Positions 1 through 5,993 of a DNA stretch of 64,000 nt are shown piece after piece. The position numbers were made by a program, and so were the translations under genes. Within the stretch, counting starts at the first letter, position 1, and each line of letters begins with the position of its first letter. The stretch comes from Betaproteobacteria bacterium. Lineage in GTDB: Bacteria; Pseudomonadota; Gammaproteobacteria; Burkholderiales; Burkholderiaceae_C. Below the pieces are notes generated by a model that was given only the letters and a program-made list of their open reading frames with translations, did no database searches and was not told where the DNA came from. The stretch is taken from positions 62,001-126,000 of the forward strand of contig CANGHH010000010.1 of NCBI GenBank assembly GCA_947453725.1, given 5' to 3'.

Positions 1-255
1 GAAGCTTTCGGCAAAGCCGATGTCGCCGCTCTTCAGCGCCGCGCCGCAAACGCTCCAGTCGTGCAGGCGGATCGCCGCGTGCGGTTCGCTGTGCTCGCCG
101 TGGGGACCGTGGCCGCCGAAATGGGCCTGCGAGCCGTCGGGCAGTTGCAGGTCGAGCGAACCCACGCGCAACTGCTGCAGCAGGCGGAAGAGGGCGCGCG
201 CGGACGCGGGTGCGGTGTCGGGCAGGGCGAACGGGCTGGCGGTGGAGGTGGTCAT
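1..255 (-). CDS. Cyclopropane-fatty-acyl-phospholipid synthase-like methyltransferase, N-terminal part (cut by window edge)
   Basis: Only the first 85 codons lie in the window; the gene runs off the left end. The ATG is at 255 and the frame stays open to base 1. The N-terminus carries the family pattern LDLQLPDGSQAHFGG, a later AAIRLHDW and finally KSGDIGFAESF, as in the N-terminal domain of CFA synthase-like SAM-dependent methyltransferases. The SAM-binding domain is outside the window. It is the third gene of a minus-strand operon, 32 bp after the DUF1365 gene and behind the FAD oxidoreductase. CFA-synthase relatives add a methylene or methyl group to unsaturated acyl chains of membrane phospholipids. 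Whether this one makes a cyclopropane or a methylated/furan acyl chain cannot be told from 85 residues. Confidence 0.8.
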   Translation of the reverse strand, partial: MTTSTASPFALPDTAPASARALFRLLQQLRVGSLDLQLPDGSQAHFGGHGPHGEHSEPHAAIRLHDWSVCGAALKSGDIGFAESF

Positions 256-287
256 GGACAACTGGCCGGGGGGTGGGGTGACGGTGA

Positions 288-1064
288 TCAGCGGGAGACG
301 AAGGCCGGCGGCGGCGCCGGCTTCGAAACGAAGGGCACCTGCTTTCGCCACAGCAGCAGCGCGTGCCAGTGGATGCGCAGCAGCACGCCCAGCGTCATCA
401 GCGGCATGCCGAAGAAGGCGGCGCGCACAGCGCGCGGTGTCAGCGGCGCCAGGTGGCCGCTGACGCTGGTCTGCAGCAGTGGTCCCATGGCGTCGTCGTG
501 GTCGACACGGGCCACGGTGCGGCCGGCCGTGCGCATGAAGCGGAAGCGGTAGCCGCCTTCGATCTGGCAGAACGGCGAGACATGGAAGACCTTGCGCGCG
601 CGCAGCTCGCGGCCGTAGGCCAGCTCGGGGCCGGCCAGCAGGTAGCAGTGGCGTTCGCCGAAGGTGTTGTTGACCTCGACGACGATGGCCGCCAGCGTGT
701 CGTCCACCCGGTGGCAGTACCAGAAACTGACCGGCTTGAAGACGTAGCCGAGCACCCGCGGGTAGGTGTGCAGCCAGACCTCGCCCTGCGCGTCGTGGAT
801 GTCTTCGGCCGTCAGCAGGCCGTCCAGCCAGGCCAGCGCATCGCCGCCGCCTTCACCGTGGTCGCGGTCGTGGAAGCTCAGCAGGCCGCGGCGGTTGCGG
901 GCCAGCGCGGCGCAGGGCTGGTCGCGCAGCGTGCGCAGCGGCAGCATCAGGAAATACGTCGGGTAGGCGAAGGCGTGGTCGCGCGGGCGCAGACGGTGGT
1001 GGCGCACGACGCCCGTGCCGAGCTGGGCCTGCGCCGGCGCGTTGACGGTGCCGCCTGCGCTCAT
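288..1064 (-). CDS. DUF1365 family protein
   Basis: 258 residues with the DUF1365 hallmarks: an early RHHRLRPRDHAFAYPTYFL, a central HTYPRVLGYVFKPVSFWYCH, and VEVNNTFGERHCYLL. The ATG at 1064 overlaps the stop of the upstream FAD oxidoreductase (ATGA), so translation is probably coupled. DUF1365 has no firmly assigned chemistry. Its constant partners are a FAD amine-oxidase-like protein and a CFA-like methyltransferase, both present here. In Rhodobacter homologues of such gene sets belong to the singlet-oxygen response and have been linked to unusual (furan) fatty acids. A role in modifying membrane acyl chains is therefore an inference from context. Confidence 0.9.
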   Translation of the reverse strand: MSAGGTVNAPAQAQLGTGVVRHHRLRPRDHAFAYPTYFLMLPLRTLRDQPCAALARNRRGLLSFHDRDHGEGGGDALAWLDGLLTAEDIHDAQGEVWLHTYPRVLGYVFKPVSFWYCHRVDDTLAAIVVEVNNTFGERHCYLLAGPELAYGRELRARKVFHVSPFCQIEGGYRFRFMRTAGRTVARVDHDDAMGPLLQTSVSGHLAPLTPRAVRAAFFGMPLMTLGVLLRIHWHALLLWRKQVPFVSKPAPPPAFVSR

Positions 1065-2395
1065 GCCGCTGCTCGCCCGGCGGCTTCGCCCGACCAGCGT
1101 TCAATCAAGGCCTGGACGACATTCAGACCCGAGGTCAGGCCGTCTTCGTGGAAGCCGTAGCGCGTCCACGCGCCGCAGAACCACAGGCCCGAACGGCCCT
1201 GGATCTCGCCGAGCCGCTGCTGCGCCTGCACCGCCGCCTGGTCGAACACCGGGTGGCTGTAGTCGTAGCTGCCGAGCACAGTGGCCGGGTCGGGCATCAG
1301 GGCCGGGTCGGGGTTCAGCGAGACCACCACCGGCTGCGTCCACGGCAACGGCTGCAGCCGGTTGATCAGGTAGTGCAGGCAGACGGCGGCCTGCTCGCGG
1401 CCGCTGTCGGCGGCGCGGGCGTAGTTCCACGCCGCCCAGGCCAGTCGACGCCTGGGCAGCACGCGGGTGTCGGTGTGCAGCAGCGCGCGGTTCGGGTGGT
1501 AGCGGATGGCGCCCAGGATGCTCTGCTCGGTCGCGCTGGCGTCGGCCAGCAGCGCCAGGCTCTGGTCGCTGTGGCAGGCCAGCACGACCTCGTCGAAGCG
1601 CTCGGCGCCGTGGTCGGTGGCGACCATCACGCCGCCATGCCCGGCGGCGTTACCGGGGCCGGCGGGCAGGCGGCGCACGCTGCGCACCGGGGTGTTCAGG
1701 CGCGCGTCGGGGATGCCCAGCAGCAGCTTGGCGACGTAGTGCTTGGCGCCCCCGCGAACGGTGTGCCACTGCGGCCGGTCGGCGACCTGGATCAGGCCGT
1801 GGTTGTGGCAGAAGCGGATCATCGTGCCGATTGGAAAGCGCAGCATCTGGTCGGTCGGGCAGGACCAGATGCAGCCGACCATCGGCAGGAAATACCAGTC
1901 GCGGAAGGCCGCGTTGAAGCCCTCGCGATCGAGGAAGTCGCCGATCGGCTCGGCCAGTTCGCCGTCTGCGCCGCGCAGCGCGATGGCGGTGGCCAGCTGG
2001 TTGAAGCGCAGCACGTCGGCCAGCATGCGCAGGAAGCGCGGACGCAGCAGGTTGCGGCGCTGGGCGAACACCGTGTTCAGGTTGCAGCCGCTCCACTCCA
2101 GGCCGTCCTGGCGCACCTGCACCGAAAACGACATGTCGGATGCCGCGGTCTCGACCTGCAGCTGACCGAACAGGCGAACCAGGCTGGGGTAGGTGCGGTG
2201 GTTGAAGACCAGGAAGCCGGTGTCGACGCCGTGGGTCACCGGGCCGTGCGCGCCCGCCAGCGTGATGTCGACCGTGTGCGTGTGGCCGCCGAAATGGTTG
2301 CCGGCTTCGAACAGCGTGACCTGGGCTTGCGCGGCCAGCGCGTGGGCGGTGGCCAGGCCGGCGATGCCCGAGCCCACGACGGCCACACGCTTCAT
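1061..2395 (-). CDS. FAD-dependent oxidoreductase (flavin amine-oxidase-like, NAD(P)-binding Rossmann)
   Basis: 444 residues. The start at 2395 places the dinucleotide-binding motif VVGSGIAGLATAHAL at residues 5-19; the longer upstream reading has no such support. A FAD-binding segment FEAGNHFGGHTHTV follows. The C-terminus has GLWFCGAWTRYGFHEDGLTSG, the second FAD contact of this family. These proteins always travel with DUF1365 and CFA-like genes and are thought to desaturate or oxidise a fatty acyl chain; the exact reaction is not established here. First gene of the minus-strand operon, transcribed away from the B12-dependent MerR regulator, which suggests light or photo-oxidative control. 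Confidence 0.88.
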   Translation of the reverse strand: MKRVAVVGSGIAGLATAHALAAQAQVTLFEAGNHFGGHTHTVDITLAGAHGPVTHGVDTGFLVFNHRTYPSLVRLFGQLQVETAASDMSFSVQVRQDGLEWSGCNLNTVFAQRRNLLRPRFLRMLADVLRFNQLATAIALRGADGELAEPIGDFLDREGFNAAFRDWYFLPMVGCIWSCPTDQMLRFPIGTMIRFCHNHGLIQVADRPQWHTVRGGAKHYVAKLLLGIPDARLNTPVRSVRRLPAGPGNAAGHGGVMVATDHGAERFDEVVLACHSDQSLALLADASATEQSILGAIRYHPNRALLHTDTRVLPRRRLAWAAWNYARAADSGREQAAVCLHYLINRLQPLPWTQPVVVSLNPDPALMPDPATVLGSYDYSHPVFDQAAVQAQQRLGEIQGRSGLWFCGAWTRYGFHEDGLTSGLNVVQALIERWSGEAAGRAAA

Positions 2396-2723
2396 CGCAA
2401 GGCTCCGCCGAGCCGCATGCGGCCGGCGTGGGCAGGCGCCGGGCAGGCCCACTCCGCATCGGTCTTGCGCCAGGGGGCGGGCGGCGGACGCGCCGTCAGG
2501 CGATTTGAACTGATCAGTCTCATTTGGACCAGATGGTAATCTTGCTGGGCCGACGGAATCGAGAGGCCGACCGGCCGCAGGGGCTTAGGCCAGCCGGCGG
2601 GCCGGTCCTGGGTGGGGGGGTCGTTTGCGCATGGGAACGACTCGGTTCAGAATGAAGCATATTCCAGGGTTTGTCCTGGACATTCGGGATCTGCCCTAAC
2701 TTTTCCTTCCAACTGGCGCTAGC
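2396..2723. promoter_or_regulatory. Divergent control region between FAD oxidoreductase operon and litR-like gene
   Basis: 328 bp with no convincing gene. The rightward side has a sigma-70-like candidate, TTGCGC (2625-2630), 17 bp, CAGAAT (2648-2653), which would give a start near 2660. A further feature is the inverted repeat TCCAGG-N6-CCTGGA at 2663-2680. A separate 10-bp palindrome, ACTGATCAGT, lies at 2509-2518 nearer the leftward operon. The region probably holds both divergent promoters and the binding site of the MerR-type regulator; none has been tested. Confidence 0.5.
2663..2680. promoter_or_regulatory. Inverted repeat, candidate operator of the LitR-like regulator
   Basis: TCCAGG-N6-CCTGGA is a perfect inverted repeat with 6-bp arms, about 44 bp upstream of the GTG start of the MerR-type gene and just after its candidate -10 element. 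MerR-family B12 photoreceptors usually bind repeats in their own divergent promoter and repress in the dark. The assignment to this regulator is positional inference only. Confidence 0.3.
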
Positions 2724-3668
2724 GTGAACAACCGGTCCACTTCCATCCCCCTGACGCTGTCGATCGCCGCCGTCGAACGCGACACGCGCCTGAGCAAGGA
2801 CACCCTGCGCGTCTGGGAGCGCCGCTACGGCTTCCCGACCCCGATGCGCGACGCCGCCGGCGAGCGGGCCTACCCGCTGGATCAGGTGGAAAAGCTGCGC
2901 GTCGTGAAGCGGCTGCTCGACGTCGGCCACCGGCCGGGTCGCATCGTGCCCCTGGCCATGGACCAACTGCAGCAACTGGCCGAGCAGACCGTCGACCAGC
3001 CCCAGCGGGTGGTCGAGGTGGTTCTGGGGTCTGCCGACCTGCGGGCCCAGCTCGAATTGATCCGCAGCCACGACCTGCTCGCGCTGCGCCACGAGCTGAT
3101 GCGCCTGCTGGCCCGCCACGGCGTGCAGCGCTTCATTGCCGAGGTGCTGGGGCCGCTGAGCGTGGCGGTGGGCGACGCCTGGATTCGCGGCCAGATGGAG
3201 ATCTTCGAGGAGCATGCCTACACCGAGGTGGTGCAGGCCGTGCTGCGCGGCGCGCTGGCCGCCGTGCCGCCCAGCCAGGGCGACGACGCGCCGCGCGTCC
3301 TGCTGACCACGCTGGAGGGCGAGCAGCACAGCCTGGGCCTGCTGATGGTCGAGGCGGTGCTGGCGCTGGACGGTTGCTGCTGCGTGTCGCTGGGCGTGCA
3401 GACGCCGGTCTGGGACATTGCCCTGGCCGCCCGCGCCTACCGCAGCGACATCGTGGCGCTGAGTTTCACGGCCTGCATCAGCCCGAACCAGATCATCGAC
3501 AGCCTGGTCGAGCTGCGCGCCAAGTTGCCGCCGGACGTCGCGCTGTGGGCCGGCGGCAGTGCCCCGGCGCTGCAGCGCCGCGCGGTCCCCGGGGTCCTCG
3601 CGCTGAGCGGTCTGGACGACCTGGCTGCGGCCCTCCAGGGCTGGCGGCAGGGCGACCTTCGCCCCTGA
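2724..3668 (+). CDS. litR: MerR-family B12-binding photoreceptor regulator (LitR/CarH-like)
   Basis: 314 residues, GTG start. Residues 11-78 form the MerR winged helix (RDTRLSKDTLRVWERRYGFP). Residues 110-180 look like the helical cobalamin cap, and 188-314 like the Rossmann B12 fold with LTTLEGEQHSLGLLM. The key residues of light-sensing CarH are all present: W153 with E163 and H164 (the W-x9-E-H cap spacing), and the lower axial ligand H202 in an E-x-H-x-x-G motif. In CarH/LitR proteins, adenosylcobalamin drives dark tetramers that bind DNA, and light breaks them up. It is divergent from the FAD oxidoreductase/DUF1365/CFA-like operon, its probable target. The symbol follows the family; a paralogous B12 MerR with another role is possible but less likely. 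Confidence 0.85.
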   Translation: MNNRSTSIPLTLSIAAVERDTRLSKDTLRVWERRYGFPTPMRDAAGERAYPLDQVEKLRVVKRLLDVGHRPGRIVPLAMDQLQQLAEQTVDQPQRVVEVVLGSADLRAQLELIRSHDLLALRHELMRLLARHGVQRFIAEVLGPLSVAVGDAWIRGQMEIFEEHAYTEVVQAVLRGALAAVPPSQGDDAPRVLLTTLEGEQHSLGLLMVEAVLALDGCCCVSLGVQTPVWDIALAARAYRSDIVALSFTACISPNQIIDSLVELRAKLPPDVALWAGGSAPALQRRAVPGVLALSGLDDLAAALQGWRQGDLRP

Positions 3669-3695
3669 TGGCGGCGTGGGGCCGGCTTCCCTAGA

Positions 3696-4616
3696 ATGAT
3701 CGGCATGAAGACTGCCGAAGCCCTGCCTGCCGCCACGTCCAAAGCCATGCTCTATCCCGAGCTCTTCCGCCAGCTCGAAGCCGTGCGCTGGAACATGGAC
3801 CGCGACATTCCGTGGGACGCCTTCGACGCCGCGCAGCTCAGCGAAGAGCAGGCGCAGACGATCAAGATGAACGCCATCACCGAGTGGGCGGCGCTGCCGG
3901 CCACCGAGATGTTCCTGCGCGACAACCGCGACGACAGCGACTTCAGCGCCTTCATGAGCGTGTGGTTTTTCGAAGAGCAGAAGCACAGCCTGGTCCTGAT
4001 GGAGTACCTGCGTCGCTTCCGGCCCGACCTGGTGCCCAGCGAAGAGGAACTGCACGCCATCCGCTTCGAGTTCGACCCTGCGCCGGCGCTGGAAACGCTG
4101 ATGATGCATTTCTGCGGCGAGATCCGCCTGAACCACTGGTACCGCCGCGCGGCCGAATGGCACAGCGAGCCGGTGATCAAGGCGATCTACGAAACGCTGG
4201 CCAAGGACGAGGCCCGCCACGGCGGCGCCTACCTGCGCTACATGAAGCGGGCGATGGGCAAGTTCGGCGACGAGGCGCGCGCCGCCTTCGCCAAGATCGG
4301 CGTGCTGATGGCCAGCGCGCGGCGCACGGCCCAGGCCCTGCACCCGACCAATCTGCACGTCAACGCGGCGCTGTTCCCGCGCGACACCATCCAGAGCCGC
4401 CTGCCCAACCCCGAGTGGCTGGAACAGTGGCTGGACAGGCAGATCCAGTTCGACGCGGTCTGGGAAGGCAAGGTCGTCGACCGCATCCTGCACAACCTGA
4501 GCCTGCTGATGGAACGCAGCTTCGCCAGCGTGCAGGAGCTGAACCGCTACCGCAAGGAAGTCACGGCCGCGCTGGCGACCGCCGCGGTGGCCCCGGCGCA
4601 GCCGCGTTCGGTCTAG
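3696..4616 (+). CDS. Ferritin-like diiron protein, acyl-ACP desaturase-like
   Basis: 306 residues from the ATG at 3696; an ATG at 3705 (MKTAEAL) is equally possible and neither has a clear ribosome site. Four helices carry a diiron ligand set: E63 in ITEWAALP, E94/H97 in FFEEQKH, E142 in CGEIRLNHWY, and E172/H175 in KDEARH. The paired EExxH and DExxH motifs resemble plant-type soluble acyl-ACP desaturases and related ferritin-like oxygenases. It follows the litR-like gene by 27 bp on the same strand, so it may be co-transcribed. Its neighbours suggest an acyl-chain substrate, but this is inference. It lacks a signal peptide and is probably cytoplasmic. Confidence 0.7.
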   Translation: MIGMKTAEALPAATSKAMLYPELFRQLEAVRWNMDRDIPWDAFDAAQLSEEQAQTIKMNAITEWAALPATEMFLRDNRDDSDFSAFMSVWFFEEQKHSLVLMEYLRRFRPDLVPSEEELHAIRFEFDPAPALETLMMHFCGEIRLNHWYRRAAEWHSEPVIKAIYETLAKDEARHGGAYLRYMKRAMGKFGDEARAAFAKIGVLMASARRTAQALHPTNLHVNAALFPRDTIQSRLPNPEWLEQWLDRQIQFDAVWEGKVVDRILHNLSLLMERSFASVQELNRYRKEVTAALATAAVAPAQPRSV

Positions 4617-4665
4617 CGCGGGCCGGGCGGCCTGCGCCGCGCGCAGCCGCCCTGGTTGCCGCCCT

Positions 4666-5313
4666 TCAGGCCTTGGGTTTCTGGCTGGCCGCGCGGTCGG
4701 CCGCCACCTTCGCTGCCGCCGGGCGCTCGGCGATCAGGCGGGCGTAGGCCTTCCAGTCCACGCCGGCCGCGACCAGCAGGTCTTCGCCGAGCACGGCCTT
4801 GGTGGCCATGCCGACCAGCGGCAGGCTGGCCCAGGCCGAGCAGTCGGCCAGGGTGAAGCGGTCGCCGCCCACGTAGGGCGCAAAACGCGCCAGGCGCAGG
4901 AAGCCCGCGATGTTCTTCGTCAGGCGCTGGCGCACGCTGGCCTTCACCTCGTCGCTGACGCTGCCGCCGAAGAAGGCCTGGCGGTAGAGCTCGCGGGCGA
5001 CCAGTTCCATGTGCAGTTCGATGAAGATGCACAGCTCGCGCACCTTGGCCGCCGCCAGCGGGTCTGCCGGCAGCAGCGCCGGCTGCGGGTAGCGGGCCTC
5101 GAGGTAGTCGACGATGACCTGGCTTTCGCACAGCGTCTGGCCGTCCACGCGGATGAAGGGGATCTTGCCCAGCGGCGTGGCGGCCAGCACGGCCTCGTCC
5201 TTCGAGCCGGTGGAGACCGACTCTTCGGTGAAGGGGATGTCCTTTTCCAGCAAGGCCAGCTTGACCTTGTTGTAGTAGTTCGACATCGGCAGGCCGCACA
5301 GGGTGATGGTCAT
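4666..5313 (-). CDS. Glutathione S-transferase family protein
   Basis: 215 residues; the ATG at 5313 has a GGAG ribosome site just upstream. Residues 1-78 form the thioredoxin-like domain, with MSNYYNKVKLALLEK, the cis-proline segment GKIPFIRVDG and the gamma-glutamyl-binding LCESQVIVDYLE. The helical C-terminal domain ends with GGDRFTLADCSAWASLPL, where the D of TLAD caps the usual helix. The likely role is glutathione conjugation or reduction; the substrate cannot be predicted. It is the last gene of glnE-rhombosortase-GST, 38 bp after the rhombosortase, and converges with the ferritin-like gene. Confidence 0.9.
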   Translation of the reverse strand: MTITLCGLPMSNYYNKVKLALLEKDIPFTEESVSTGSKDEAVLAATPLGKIPFIRVDGQTLCESQVIVDYLEARYPQPALLPADPLAAAKVRELCIFIELHMELVARELYRQAFFGGSVSDEVKASVRQRLTKNIAGFLRLARFAPYVGGDRFTLADCSAWASLPLVGMATKAVLGEDLLVAAGVDWKAYARLIAERPAAAKVAADRAASQKPKA

Positions 5314-5351
5314 CGGAGTCTCCGTTGGGTTGGGCTGAATCGGCAGGCAGT

Positions 5352-5993
5352 CTAGGCGGCCGGCGGCCGCCGCGGTGTCACCTGGGCGGCAGCGCCGGGT
5401 CGGCCCCGGCGCGGCGCCAGGCACAGCGCCGCGCACAGCAGCCCGGCCGCCGCCCCGGCGGCATGGGCCAGCGGGGCGGTGGCGATGTCGAAACCGCTGC
5501 CGACGCGCAGCGGCGGGCCCCAGGGTTCTTCCAGCGCCAGCTTGACCAGCAGGCCCCCGAAGACGACGCTGCCGATCCAGCGCCGGCGGCCATGGGCCGT
5601 CACCACCAGCCACAGCACGGCGACGGCGACGCCGGCGTGCAGCACGCCCGACAAGCCGCCGTAATGGGCCAGCGCGGGCTGCAGCAGCAGCCCGGCCTGG
5701 GTCAGCGGCCAGGCCAGCGCCCAGGCCAGCGCCGCGCGCGCCGGCAGGCGGGCGGCCCAGCCGAAAGCCGCCACCGCCAGCGCCGCACCCAGATTCGCGA
5801 GCAGGTGCTGTTCGCTCCAGTGCACGGCCACCGCCGTCCAGGCCCGCCAGGGTTGCTGCAGCGCCAGCGCCGGCTGCCAGTCGAGCAGCGCCGCCGGCCA
5901 CCACCAGGCCAGCAGGCTGGCGCCCGCCAGCAGCCCGGCCAGCGCCAGCCAGGCACCGCCTGGCTGGCCGAGCAGGGCCAGCGCCGTCTTCAA
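5352..5993 (-). CDS. rrtA: Rhombosortase (rhomboid-type intramembrane serine protease)
   Basis: 213 residues, about six membrane segments. The rhomboid-type signature HWSEQHLLAN is at 58-67, the nucleophile motif GLSG at 113-116 (S115), and a partner histidine is H177 in PLAHAAG. The short six-helix form and the W-T-A-x-x-x-H-W-S pattern are typical of rhombosortase, which cleaves proteins bearing a C-terminal GlyGly-CTERM signal. The start is a TTG overlapping the glnE stop (TTGA), so it is coupled to glnE. A candidate substrate, a subtilase with a glycine run, hydrophobic helix and basic tail, is encoded at 49393-51411. Confidence 0.85.
   Translation of the reverse strand: MKTALALLGQPGGAWLALAGLLAGASLLAWWWPAALLDWQPALALQQPWRAWTAVAVHWSEQHLLANLGAALAVAAFGWAARLPARAALAWALAWPLTQAGLLLQPALAHYGGLSGVLHAGVAVAVLWLVVTAHGRRRWIGSVVFGGLLVKLALEEPWGPPLRVGSGFDIATAPLAHAAGAAAGLLCAALCLAPRRGRPGAAAQVTPRRPPAA

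Noticed and set aside
2509..2518. ACTGATCAGT palindrome in the divergent photoreceptor region
   Set aside because: Short 10-bp palindromes of this kind occur by chance, and it does not match a known operator; kept only as a note in the region entry.
2520..4493. 657-codon minus-strand frame over the photoreceptor and ferritin-like genes
   Set aside because: Composition (Gln/His/Arg/Val-rich) is typical of antisense shadow, and the two plus-strand genes have full motifs.
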